Below, one piece after another: positions 16,417-24,757 of a DNA stretch of 64,000 nt; the stretch's first letter is position 1, and each line of letters opens with the position of its first letter. Origin of the DNA: Streptomyces sp. CB02056 (GTDB lineage Bacteria; Actinomycetota; Actinomycetes; Streptomycetales; Streptomycetaceae); NCBI RefSeq assembly GCF_001905545.1, contig NZ_LIPD01000006.1:310001-374000 (forward strand), in the 5' to 3' direction. Both the position numbers and the translations under genes were made by a program. The notes under the pieces are model-generated. The model made no database searches and was not told where the DNA came from. It worked only from the letters and a program-made list of their open reading frames with translations.

Positions 16417-17512
16417 GAGCGCCGCCCGTACCGACCGCACCGCCCGTACGGCCCGCACCGCCGGGACGAAGGCCGGGCGCGGCCTGCGCGAGGGAGCGTG
16501 GGGCTGGCTGTTCACCGGCCCCATGGTCCTCGTCCTCGGGCTCTTCATGGTCCTGCCCATCGCGATGGCCCTGTGGGTCAGCCTGCTGCACTGGGACGGC
16601 CAGTCCAACCCCTTCAGCGGCAGCGCGGACTTCGTCGGCCTGGACAACTACCGGCGGCTGTTCACCCAGGACGGCCTGGACCGCACCCTGTTCGCCACCT
16701 CGCTGCGCAACACCCTGTACTACGTGGTGCTGACCGTGCCGCTCCAGACGGGGCTGGCGCTCTTCCTCGCCATCGCCGTCAACCAGCGGATGCTGCGCGG
16801 CCGGGGCGCCCTGCGCACGGTGTTCTACTTCCCGTCCGTCACCAGCTCGATCGCCGTCTCGACGGTCTTCCTCTTCCTCTTCCAGGGCAGCGGCGCCGTC
16901 AACCGGATGCTCGGCTGGCTCGGCGTCCAGGGGCCGAACTGGTTCGCCGACCCGCGCGGACTGGTCTGGCTGGTCCTCGGCTGGTTCGGCGTCGACCAGC
17001 CCGCGCCGACCGCCGGCGGGCCGCTCGGACTCTCCTGGTCCGAGTGGTTCGCCGGGCCCTCGGTCGCGATGTCCACCCTGATCCTGATGGCGGTCTGGAC
17101 CACCTCCGGCACCTTCATGCTGATCTTCCTCGCCGCCCTCCAGGACATCCCGCGCGAACTGGAGGAGGCCGCCGCCCTGGACGGCGTCAACCGCGGCCAA
17201 CTGCTGCGCCACGTCACCCTGCCCGCGCTGCGGCCCGTCCTGTTCCTCGTCCTGACCCTCGGCCTGATCTCCACCTGGCAGGTCTTCGACCAGGTCTACG
17301 TGATGGGCAAGGGCGCCCCCGGCAACACCACCCTCACTCCCGCCTACCTGTCCTACTCCTCCGGCTTCGACAACGCCGACTACGGGCAGGGCGCCGCCAT
17401 CGCCTTCGTCCTGCTCGGCCTGATCCTGCTGCTCACCGCCGTCCAGCGGTGGGTGCTGCGGGAACGGGACGGCAAGCCGGGGCGGAAGGGAGCCCGACGT
17501 GCCGCGCACTGA
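16406..17512 (+). CDS. Sugar ABC transporter permease (MalF type)
   Basis: A 368-residue inner-membrane permease. Basic N-terminus, then six or more membrane segments beginning FTGPMVLVLGLFMVLPIAMAL. The EAA loop that contacts the ATPase is ELEEAAALDGVNRGQLLRHVTLP near residue 250-272. An extra periplasmic stretch (NWFADPRGLVWLVLGWFGVDQPAP) makes it longer than many MalF proteins. It overlaps the binding-protein gene by 11 bp and the next permease by 14 bp, so the three are translated together. The operon has no ATPase; Streptomyces sugar systems of this type usually share the general ATPase MsiK. Confidence 0.92.
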   Translation: MPSKSAARTDRTARTARTAGTKAGRGLREGAWGWLFTGPMVLVLGLFMVLPIAMALWVSLLHWDGQSNPFSGSADFVGLDNYRRLFTQDGLDRTLFATSLRNTLYYVVLTVPLQTGLALFLAIAVNQRMLRGRGALRTVFYFPSVTSSIAVSTVFLFLFQGSGAVNRMLGWLGVQGPNWFADPRGLVWLVLGWFGVDQPAPTAGGPLGLSWSEWFAGPSVAMSTLILMAVWTTSGTFMLIFLAALQDIPRELEEAAALDGVNRGQLLRHVTLPALRPVLFLVLTLGLISTWQVFDQVYVMGKGAPGNTTLTPAYLSYSSGFDNADYGQGAAIAFVLLGLILLLTAVQRWVLRERDGKPGRKGARRAAH

Positions 17513-18395
17513 CGCCCCGCGGGCCGAGGACCGGCCGGTCCTCGGCCGCTTCCCCCGACCGCTGCGCCTCCTCGGCTACGCGGCCCTGGCCGGCTTCGCG
17601 CTGATCTACCTGCTGCCGTTCCTGCTGCAACTGGTGAACAGCTTCAAGACCGACCCGGACGCGGCCGCCCACCCGATGTCGCTGCTCCCGGACGGCGGCA
17701 CCCTCGCCTCCTACCGGCGGCTGCTCGGGCTGGCGGACGGCGTGGAGAACGTCCCGTTCCTGCGCTGGCTGGGCAACAGCGTGGTGGTGACCGTCCTGGT
17801 CACGGCCGGCCGGGTGCTGTTCGACTCGATGGCGGGCTACGCGCTGGCCCGGATCAGGTTCCCCGGCCGGCGGCTGCTCTTCGGCTTCGTGCTCGCCGTG
17901 ATGGCGGTGCCGGGCGTGGTGCTGCTGATCCCCAAGTTCCTGGTGCTGAAGAGCTTCGGCATGTTCGACACCTACAGCGGGATGGTCCTGCCCCTGCTGG
18001 TCGACGCCGCCGGGATCTTCATCATGAAGCAGTTCTTCGAGTCGGTGCCGCGCGAGATCGAGGAGGCGGCGCGGATCGACGGCGCCGGGACCTTCCGGAT
18101 CTTCTGGTCGGTCGTACTGCCGATGTCCCGGCCCTCCCTGATCACCCTCACCGTGCTCTCCTTCCAGGGCTCCTGGAACGAGTTCACCCACTTCCTGGTC
18201 TCCACCCAGTCCAGCGACCACGACACCCTGACCACCGGACTCGCCCACTTCGTCGCCGGCGGCCTCGGCTCCGGCACCCAGTACCCGCTCAAGCTGGCGG
18301 CGGCGCTCGTCTCCACCCTCCCGGTGGCGCTGCTGTTCTTCTGCTTCCAGCGGCACTTCGTGCGCGACGCCAACTCGGGCTCGTCCAAGGGCTAG
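17499..18395 (+). CDS. Sugar ABC transporter permease (MalG type)
   Basis: A 298-residue permease with membrane segments starting ALAGFALIYLLPFLLQLV. The EAA loop is EIEEAARIDGAGTFRIFWSVVLP (about residues 184-206). The C-terminus VALLFFCFQRHFVRDANSGSSKG is typical of MalG proteins. The start overlaps the MalF-type gene by 14 bp and the GH15 gene follows after 51 bp. It pairs with the preceding permease to form the channel. Confidence 0.92.
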   Translation: MPRTDAPRAEDRPVLGRFPRPLRLLGYAALAGFALIYLLPFLLQLVNSFKTDPDAAAHPMSLLPDGGTLASYRRLLGLADGVENVPFLRWLGNSVVVTVLVTAGRVLFDSMAGYALARIRFPGRRLLFGFVLAVMAVPGVVLLIPKFLVLKSFGMFDTYSGMVLPLLVDAAGIFIMKQFFESVPREIEEAARIDGAGTFRIFWSVVLPMSRPSLITLTVLSFQGSWNEFTHFLVSTQSSDHDTLTTGLAHFVAGGLGSGTQYPLKLAAALVSTLPVALLFFCFQRHFVRDANSGSSKG

Positions 18396-18446
18396 CCCCC
18401 GCTCTTCCCCTCTCCCATCCCTTCCGCACCACTCTGGAGAACGCCC

Positions 18447-20273
18447 GTGCCCGCCCGCATCGAGGACTACGCGCTGATCGGCGACATGCAGACCGCCGCC
18501 CTGGTCGGCCGGGACGGCTCCGTCGACTGGCTCTGCCTGCCCCGCTTCGACTCCCCGGCGGTCTTCGCCGGCCTGCTGGGGACCGACGAGCACGGCTTCT
18601 GGCGGCTCGGCCCGGGCGGCGACACCGCCGCCCCGGCCGTGCCCGCCGACCGCCGCCGCTACCGGGGCGACTCGCTGATCCTGGAGCAGGAGTGGGACAC
18701 CGACGGCGGCACCGTGCGGGTGGTGGACTTCATGCCCCCGCGCGGTACCGCCGCCCCGCAGCTGATCCGGATCGTCGAGGGCGTCTCCGGCACCGTGCGG
18801 ATGCGCTCCGCACTGCGGATGCGCTTCTCCTACGGCCGGGTGATCCCCTGGGTCCGCCGCGTCGAGGAGGGCGGGCAGTCGCGCACGGTGGCCGTGGCCG
18901 GCCCCGACTCCGTCTGGCTGGACGGCGAGGCCGAGACCTACGGCCGCGACCTCACCACCTACGCCGACTTCACCGTCACCGCCGGGGAGCGGATCGCCTT
19001 CGCCCTCACCTGGCAGGCCTCCCACCTCCCCGCACCCGACCAGCCGGACGCGGCCCAGGCACTCGACGCCACCGCCGACTTCTGGCACGACTGGGCCGAC
19101 CAGTGCACCTACCAGGGCCCCTACCGCGAAGCCGTGATCCGCTCCCTGATCACCCTCAAGGGCCTCACCTACGCCCCCACCGGCGGCATCGTCGCCGCCC
19201 CCACCACCTCCCTGCCCGAGGACATCGGCGGCGAACGCAACTGGGACTACCGCTACACCTGGCTGCGCGACGCCGCCATCACCCTCTCCTCCCTGCTGCG
19301 CACCGGCTACCGCGACGAGGCCAAGGCCTGGCGCGAATGGCTCCTGCGCGCCGTCGCCGGCGACCCCGAGAACCTCCAGATCATGTACGGCATCGCCGGC
19401 GAACGCGAACTCACCGAGTCCTCGCTGGACTGGCTGCCCGGCTACGAGGGCTCCCAGCCCGTCCGCATCGGCAACGGCGCCGCCGGACAACTCCAGCTCG
19501 ACGTCTACGGCGAGGTCGTCGAAGCCCTCCACCTCGCCCACATGACCGGCCTCGTCCGCAACGACCACGCCCACCAGCTCCAACTGCGCCTGATCGACTA
19601 CCTCGAGGACCACTGGCAGAACCCCGACGAGGGCATCTGGGAGGTCCGCGGCCCCCGCCGCCACTTCGTCCACTCCAAGGTCATGGCCTGGGTCGCCGTC
19701 GACCGCACCATCGAACTGCTGGAACGGACCGACGAACAGGGCTCGTTGGAGCGGTGGCGCGCGCTGCGCGACACCATCCACGCCGAGGTCTGCGAGCACG
19801 GTTACGACCCGGACCGCAACACCTTCACCCAGTCCTACGGCTCAGCCGAACTCGACGCCTCCCTGCTGCTGATCCCCCAGGTCGACTTCCTGCCCGCCGA
19901 CGACAAGCGCGTCATCGGCACCATCGAGGCCATCCAGCGCGAACTGTCCACCGAGGACGGCTTCGTCCTGCGCTACCCCACCGACGGCGGAGTGGACGGC
20001 CTGCCGGGCGACGAAGGCGCCTTCCTCGCCTGCTCCTTCTGGCTCGCCGACGCCCTCGCCCTGATCGGCCGCACCGACGAGGCCCGCGAACTGTTCGAGC
20101 GCCTGCTGTCGATCCGCAACGACGTCGGCCTGCTCGCCGAGGAGTGGGACCCGCGCCTCAAGCGCCAGGTCGGCAACTTCCCCCAGGCCTTCAGCCACGT
20201 CCCGCTGATCGACACCGCCCTGCGGCTCACCCAGCCCCTCGGCCCGGAATCCGGGGACACCACAGCTCCGTGA
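18447..20273 (+). CDS. Glycoside hydrolase family 15 protein (glucoamylase/trehalase type)
   Basis: A 608-residue cytosolic enzyme with no signal peptide. N-terminal GH15 beta domain starts IEDYALIGDMQTAALVGRDG and SVDWLCLPRFDSPAVFA. The catalytic barrel carries the acid region TSLPEDIGGERNWDYRYTWL (about 250-269) and the second catalytic region LAEEWDPRLKRQVGNFPQAF (about 565-584). Close relatives hydrolyse alpha-glucosidic bonds or trehalose. As the last gene of the LacI-controlled ABC operon it probably degrades the imported sugar to glucose. GTG start at 18447 follows CTGGAGAAC. I see no clear terminator in the 127 bp before the GH30 gene. Confidence 0.9.
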   Translation: MPARIEDYALIGDMQTAALVGRDGSVDWLCLPRFDSPAVFAGLLGTDEHGFWRLGPGGDTAAPAVPADRRRYRGDSLILEQEWDTDGGTVRVVDFMPPRGTAAPQLIRIVEGVSGTVRMRSALRMRFSYGRVIPWVRRVEEGGQSRTVAVAGPDSVWLDGEAETYGRDLTTYADFTVTAGERIAFALTWQASHLPAPDQPDAAQALDATADFWHDWADQCTYQGPYREAVIRSLITLKGLTYAPTGGIVAAPTTSLPEDIGGERNWDYRYTWLRDAAITLSSLLRTGYRDEAKAWREWLLRAVAGDPENLQIMYGIAGERELTESSLDWLPGYEGSQPVRIGNGAAGQLQLDVYGEVVEALHLAHMTGLVRNDHAHQLQLRLIDYLEDHWQNPDEGIWEVRGPRRHFVHSKVMAWVAVDRTIELLERTDEQGSLERWRALRDTIHAEVCEHGYDPDRNTFTQSYGSAELDASLLLIPQVDFLPADDKRVIGTIEAIQRELSTEDGFVLRYPTDGGVDGLPGDEGAFLACSFWLADALALIGRTDEARELFERLLSIRNDVGLLAEEWDPRLKRQVGNFPQAFSHVPLIDTALRLTQPLGPESGDTTAP

Positions 20274-20400
20274 GACCGGCAGACCACAGGGCCGGGAAGT
20301 GATCAACACCACACTGGTTCCGCCTCTCGCCGGTGGTGCAGACTGAGCGCTTCGCGCACGCCCCACATCCGGGCGCGCGGATTCCGTTCAGGGGGATTTG

Positions 20401-21888
20401 ATGGAACGTCGTACGGTTCTGCGTGGACTGGTGGGCCTGCCGGTCGGAGCGATGGCGGTGCTCTCCGCCGCCCGACCGGCCTGGGCCGACTTCACCACGA
20501 CGGTGAATCCGTCGGCCAACTGGGGGACCTGGGAAGGGTGGGGCACCTCGCTGGCCTGGTGGGCCAACCAGCTCGGCCCCCGGGAGGACCTGGCCGATGT
20601 GCTGTTCAGCCGGAAGACCGTCCGGTTCCAGGGGCAGACGGTACCCGGGCTGGGGATGAACGTGGTCCGCTACAACGTCGGCGGCTCGGGAACGAACAGC
20701 ATCGGCGGCAGGACGATGAAGCCCGGTCCGACACTGGACGGCTTCAAGCAGATCGAGGGCTACCAGCTCGACTGGGCCTCCGCGGACCCGCAGTCGTCCA
20801 GCTGGAACTGGAACGCCGACGCGCACCAGCGCGACATGATGTGGCTGGCCCGGGACCGCGGCGCCGACAGGTTCGAGCTCTTCAGCAACTCGCCGATGTG
20901 GTGGATGCTGAAGAACGACGACCCCCGCGGAGCGCCGGACGGCTGGAGCTGCAACCTGCGGGACGACAACTTCGGCCGCCACGCGGCGTACATGGCGACG
21001 GTGGCCCGGTACGCCCACGACCACTGGGGCATCGACTTCACCTCCGTCCAACCGGTCAACGAGCCGGGGGCCAACTGGGGTGGATACTCGCCGGACTTCG
21101 TCGGCGGACAGGAGGGCTGCCACTACGACCGGCCCCGACTGGCCGAGATCATCCGGCAGACCCGCACCCAGCTGGACGCGCGCGGCCTGCACTGGATGAT
21201 GGTGGCGGGCCTCGACGACTGGGGCGTCGGCAGCGCCGCGTACAACTGGCACGACAACCCCGACTTCGACGCCGCCACCCGCGCGGCCGTGGGACGGGTG
21301 AACGTCCACGGCTACGACGTCGACGGTGACCGCGACGCGCTGTACAAGATGGTGGCGGCGGACGGCAAGAACATCTGGATGTCCGAGTACGGCGACGGTG
21401 ACACCAGCGGCCTCCAGCTCGCCCGGAACCTCAACTTCGACCTGCGCTGGCTGCACCCCACGGCATGGGTCATCTGGCAGATCCTCGACTGGGAGAACTA
21501 CGGGGCGATCACCCTCACCAACGGGGTGATCGGCGCCGTCAACCCGAAGTACTTCCTGCTCGCCCAGTACATGCGGCACATCCGCCCCGGCATGACGATC
21601 ATCGACGCGGGCCACCCCGACGCCGTCGCGGCCTACGACAGCGTGAACCACAAGCTGGTCATCGTCGCCGTGAACTACGGGGAAGGACAGTGGATCAACT
21701 TCGACCTCTCCCGGTTCGGCAGGCCCGGACAGGACGGTGCCCTGGTCGAGCGGTGGGCCACCGGGACGGACGCCGGCGGTGAGCGCTACCAGCAGCACGC
21801 GGACACCGTGATGCGCGGCACCCGGTTCTGGTCCTACTTCAACGCCCGTACCGTGCAAACCTTCGAGGTCTCCGACGTCCACCTGTAG
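20401..21888 (+). CDS. Exported GH30 glycosidase, endo-beta-1,6-galactanase-like
   Basis: A 495-residue exported enzyme. The N-terminus ERRTVLRGLVGLPVGAMAVLSA with cut after PAWA looks like a Tat signal. The mature part begins with NWGTWEGWGTSLAWWA and has MNVVRYNVGGSGTNS, FSNSPMWWML, the acid/base QPVNEPG (E221) and the nucleophile WMSEYGD (E329), the pattern of GH30 beta-1,6-galactanases. It would cut galactan side chains outside the cell, which fits the GH42 beta-galactosidase uptake operon 10 kb away. ATG at 20401 follows CAGGGGGAT. Own promoter likely; a strong hairpin ends it. Confidence 0.85.
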   Translation: MERRTVLRGLVGLPVGAMAVLSAARPAWADFTTTVNPSANWGTWEGWGTSLAWWANQLGPREDLADVLFSRKTVRFQGQTVPGLGMNVVRYNVGGSGTNSIGGRTMKPGPTLDGFKQIEGYQLDWASADPQSSSWNWNADAHQRDMMWLARDRGADRFELFSNSPMWWMLKNDDPRGAPDGWSCNLRDDNFGRHAAYMATVARYAHDHWGIDFTSVQPVNEPGANWGGYSPDFVGGQEGCHYDRPRLAEIIRQTRTQLDARGLHWMMVAGLDDWGVGSAAYNWHDNPDFDAATRAAVGRVNVHGYDVDGDRDALYKMVAADGKNIWMSEYGDGDTSGLQLARNLNFDLRWLHPTAWVIWQILDWENYGAITLTNGVIGAVNPKYFLLAQYMRHIRPGMTIIDAGHPDAVAAYDSVNHKLVIVAVNYGEGQWINFDLSRFGRPGQDGALVERWATGTDAGGERYQQHADTVMRGTRFWSYFNARTVQTFEVSDVHL

Positions 21889-21924
21889 GACGTCCGCCGG
21901 CAAGGGGCCCCGCCCCGGTGCCCG

Positions 21925-21959
21925 CCCTGCCCGTCGACCCGGTCGGTCGACGGGCAGGG
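21925..21959. terminator. Bidirectional hairpin terminator
   Basis: Perfect 15-bp arms (21925-21939, 21945-21959) and a 5-nt loop between the convergent GH30 and dienelactone-hydrolase-like genes. Confidence 0.85.
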
Positions 21960-21967
21960 GCCGGGGC

Positions 21968-22693
21968 TCACTCCTGTACGGGCAGGCACTCGGCGAGCAG
22001 GCCGACGATGTCGCGCCAGGCCCGCTGGGCCTGCCGCGGGTGGTGGGCGACGCCGGGGAGCACGGCGTGGCCGACCGTCGGGTGGTGGAAGGCGTGCTGG
22101 GCGCCGCCGTAGACCACCAGGCGCCAGTCGACGCCCGCGGCCTGCATCTCGGCGGCGAAGGCGTCCCGCCGCTCGGGCGGCATGATCGGGTCCTCCGACC
22201 CGACCCCGGCCCACACCGGGCAGCGGATCCGGGCGGCCTCCCCCGGGCGGCCCGTGACCAGGCCGTTGACCGTCCCGATCGCCCGCAGGTCGACGCCGTC
22301 ACGCCCGAGTTCCAGCGCGATCGCGCCCCCGGTGCCGTAGCCGATGGCGGCGATCCGCTCGGGGTCGGTCCGCGGTTCGGCGAGCAGCACGTCGAGGGCC
22401 GCGTGGCCGATGCCCCGCATCCGGTCGGGGTCGTCGAGCAGCGGCATCACCCGCGCCAGCATCTCCTGCGGGTCGCTGATCCAGCGCCCGCCGTGGAGGT
22501 CGAAGGCCAGTGCCACGTAGCCCAGTTCGGCGAGGGCGTCGGCCCGGCGGCGCTGGAAGTCGTTCAGGCCGGGCCCCTCGGGCCCGATCAGGACCGCGGG
22601 CCGGCGGCCGGTTCCGGCGGGCAGCGCGAGGTGCCCGATCATCGTCATTCCGTCGGCCGGGTACTCGACCGTACGCGTGGTGACCATCGTCAT
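21968..22693 (-). CDS. Dienelactone hydrolase family protein lacking the usual nucleophile
   Basis: A 241-residue alpha/beta-hydrolase of the DLH family: VEYPADGMTMIGHLALPAG, AFDLHGGRWISDP, and the nucleophile elbow IAAIGYGTGGAIALELGR near residues 116-133, then GSEDPIMPPERRDAF (acid Asp) and GGAQHAFHHP (His). In the family the elbow reads G-x-C-x-G-G; here the Cys position is Gly (codon GGC), so the canonical triad is incomplete. Either another residue serves or the protein is not a hydrolase. The start at 22693 (ATG, with a second at 22687) is uncertain. Monocistronic. Confidence 0.8.
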   Translation of the reverse strand: MTMVTTRTVEYPADGMTMIGHLALPAGTGRRPAVLIGPEGPGLNDFQRRRADALAELGYVALAFDLHGGRWISDPQEMLARVMPLLDDPDRMRGIGHAALDVLLAEPRTDPERIAAIGYGTGGAIALELGRDGVDLRAIGTVNGLVTGRPGEAARIRCPVWAGVGSEDPIMPPERRDAFAAEMQAAGVDWRLVVYGGAQHAFHHPTVGHAVLPGVAHHPRQAQRAWRDIVGLLAECLPVQE

Positions 22694-22836
22694 GGAACGG
22701 GACTGTAGTGAGGACCGGCCCCCGCCCGGGCCCGACTTAGCCGTCGGCAGAGCGGGCGGCCGGCCTCCCCGGCTCAGGCCGATCCGCCACTCACACACCC
22801 GTAGACTCGGGCGCGAGCCGGACGGGATGAGGACCG

Positions 22837-23154
22837 ATGGACTACTGCCGCCACGAGTTGAGCAACTGCGCGGACTGCGCTCCGCGGGCGCAGCCCCGCG
22901 AGGGCGCACCCGGCACCGAGTGGGACGGCTGGCCGCCGTCGGCGATCATCGTCCACGCCAGCCGGAAGGCGCATCTGCCGGGCTGCCCCCACATCCTCCC
23001 GGCCGACGTCGAACCGCCGGTCTACGGCTGGGTGCTCGACCCCTCGCCGGGGGCGTGGCGCCGGCTCTCCGCCTCCAACCCGCTGCACGCCACCGGAGGC
23101 AACACCCAGCGCTCCGCGACGAGCCGCTGTCAGGACTGCGACGCCACCCAGTAG
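22837..23154 (+). CDS. Small Cys/His-rich protein, unknown function
   Basis: A 105-residue soluble protein with metal-ligand-like pairs: C4, H6, C11 and C14 (YCRHELSNCADC), then H46, C50 and H52 (HLPGCPH), and C98/C101 (CQDC). The arrangement could bind one or two zinc ions. ATG at 22837 is preceded by GGATGAGGACCG. Codon bias and ribosome site support a real gene, but I recognise no family. It is divergent from the DLH-like gene and lies upstream of the cold-shock gene. Confidence 0.6.
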   Translation: MDYCRHELSNCADCAPRAQPREGAPGTEWDGWPPSAIIVHASRKAHLPGCPHILPADVEPPVYGWVLDPSPGAWRRLSASNPLHATGGNTQRSATSRCQDCDATQ

Positions 23155-23282
23155 GCCGTACCGGAGGTCGGGGGCACGGTCACCGCGAACGTCCCGGCGG
23201 CCGCCGCTGCGCTTCGCGTCGGAGCGGCTCCGCTGCGTGAGAGACTGGCGCGGTCAGTGTGATCCCTGTGCAAGGAGTGGAC

Positions 23283-23498
23283 ATGGCCGACCGCCAGAAC
23301 GGCACCGTGAAGTGGTTCAACGACGAGAAGGGCTACGGGTTCATCACCCCGGAGTCCGGCCCGGACCTGTTCGTGCACTTCAGGTCGATCGAGGGGGCCG
23401 GCTTCAAGTCCCTGGTCGAGGGCCAGCGGGTGACGTTCGAGGCGGTCCAGGGCCAGAAGGGGATGCAGGCCGACAAGGTCCAGGTCGTCGAAGGCTAG
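23283..23498 (+). CDS. Cold-shock-domain protein (CspA family)
   Basis: A 71-residue single cold-shock domain. RNP1 is KGYGFITP (residues 16-23) and RNP2-like DLFVHFRSI (28-36); the N-terminus NGTVKWFNDEKGYGF is classic. It binds single-stranded RNA or DNA. The C-terminal half is somewhat divergent (HFRS instead of HFSA, QGQKGMQADKVQVVEG). CAAGGAGTGGAC precedes the ATG. The 128 bp upstream could hold the long leader typical of csp genes. Confidence 0.92.
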   Translation: MADRQNGTVKWFNDEKGYGFITPESGPDLFVHFRSIEGAGFKSLVEGQRVTFEAVQGQKGMQADKVQVVEG

Positions 23499-23531
23499 GG
23501 CGTGCACCGGGCCTGACGGGCGGCGGCCCGG

Positions 23532-24460
23532 CTACACCGGCCGCCGGCCGGTGAGCCTCTGCCACCGGTCCCGTGCCTCGTCCAGTTCGCGGCGGGCCCC
23601 GGGGATGCGCGTGTCCGCCTTCTGGCGGGCCAGCACGTCGGCGAGCCGGCGCCGGGCCTCCTCCTGCTCGGCCGTGTCCTCGACCGCTTCGCGCAGGTCG
23701 GCCTCGGCCCGGGGCACGAGCGCCTGGCGTTCGGCCGTGGCCGCCTTGGCGTCGGCGGCGGCGTTGAACACCTCGACGACGAACTTCCGGACCTCGGCCT
23801 CGGGCGTCCCGTCCAGCGGGACGGAGACCATCTGCCGACGGCCGGTCGGGAGCGCCACGTAGACGTGGCCGTCGGTGCCGGAGTACTCGTCAAGGAGCGC
23901 GACCTCGTGCAGCGGGTACTCCGCCGTACGGCCCTCGGCCGTCACTTCCAGTACTAGGGCCTGTCTTCGAACTCGCGTCGTCCGCCCGGAGGGCGGGCGG
24001 GGCGGCGTTGGGGTGCGTGCATCGCAAGGCGGAGGAGGGAGCCACTGCGGAGCATTGGCGACCGACGACAACGCGGCGAGGTGCGGCCCCGGCGTCGCCC
24101 CGCAGACGCGAGTTCGAAGACAGGCCCTGGGTCGTACAGCCGCAGGCTGTCCCCGAGGGAGGACCTCAGCGACCCCCGGTCCGGGGACCGGAGCCGGTCC
24201 AGGTGCGCCCGGGCCTCGCCGACCCGGCTCGCGTGGGCCCGCTCGGCCGCTTCGACCGCGGAGCGGGCCCTGCCGCGTTCGCGGCCCGCCTCGCGCTTCA
24301 GGTCGCGGAGCTTCCCTCGGGCGGCGTCCAGGTCGCGCCGGTGCTCGGCGTACTCCGGGCCGAAGGCGCACCGCCAGCCCCCGGGGTAGCGCAGCATCAG
24401 CCAGGCCACCGCTCCGGCGGCCACCAGCACGACCGTCAGGATCCAGCCCACGGGCCCCAT
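23532..24460 (-). pseudogene. Membrane-anchored coiled-coil protein gene broken by a MITE
   Basis: The 5' part (from ATG 24460, GGGAGGGGGAG upstream) encodes one membrane segment (VGWILTVVLVAAGAVAWLML), then a charged coiled coil (EHRRDLDAARGKLRDLKREA and on) as far as LRLYDP. The 3' part in another frame encodes VLEVTAEGRTAEYPLHEVAL and a second coiled coil ending LTGRRPV. Between them lies a 169-bp inverted-repeat element. Deleting the element plus one 4-bp target copy (173 bp) joins the parts in frame as LRLYDPVLEV, giving one 251-residue protein. As it stands, the 5' frame reads through the element and stops at the TAG at 23954-23956. The original function is unknown. Confidence 0.75.
23958..24126. 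mobile_element. Non-coding miniature inverted-repeat element (MITE)
   Basis: 169 bp with perfect 22-bp terminal inverted repeats (23958-23979 and 24105-24126; outer end GGCCTGTCTTCGAACTCG). With one further matching base pair on each side the symmetry reaches 24 bp (23956-23979, 24105-24128). Flanks CTAG (23954-23957) and CTGG (24127-24130) look like a 4-bp target duplication with one change. There is no reading frame for a transposase, so it must have been moved by an enzyme encoded elsewhere. An inner GC-rich stem lies near 23981-23997. Confidence 0.8.
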
Positions 24461-24663
24461 CGCTCCCCCTCCCACCGGTTCCCTCGGCCGGCAGCGGCTC
24501 CCGCCGGTCCCGGACGGAGCCGATCGTACGAACGGCGGCCCGTCCGCGTGCGGGATTCCGGGAATCAGGAAGGCTCCTCGGGCCCGACTTCCGGGTTTTG
24601 GTCATGTTTTTGGCCGTTCTGGTTAAAGACCACGCCAAATAATCGAATGACCTCTTGCCGAAA

Positions 24664-24675
24664 ATGTGATCACAT
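24664..24675. promoter_or_regulatory. 12-bp palindrome ATGTGATCACAT
   Basis: Perfect palindrome in the AT-rich stretch 24590-24680 upstream of the lipoprotein gene. The TGTGA/TCACA halves recall CRP sites but without the usual 6-bp spacer, so the binding protein is unknown. Confidence 0.3.
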
Positions 24676-24757
24676 GTGTGGGCGCTGTGGCGTTGTGCGT
24701 CACAGGGGAGGGACCGGTCCGCCTCACCGGGCGGGCCTGATCAACAGGAGTCGCACC

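Noticed and set aside
24674..24757. ATG at 24674 as start of the lipoprotein
   Set aside because: No ribosome site, it lies within the palindrome/promoter region, and it would give an over-long signal peptide.
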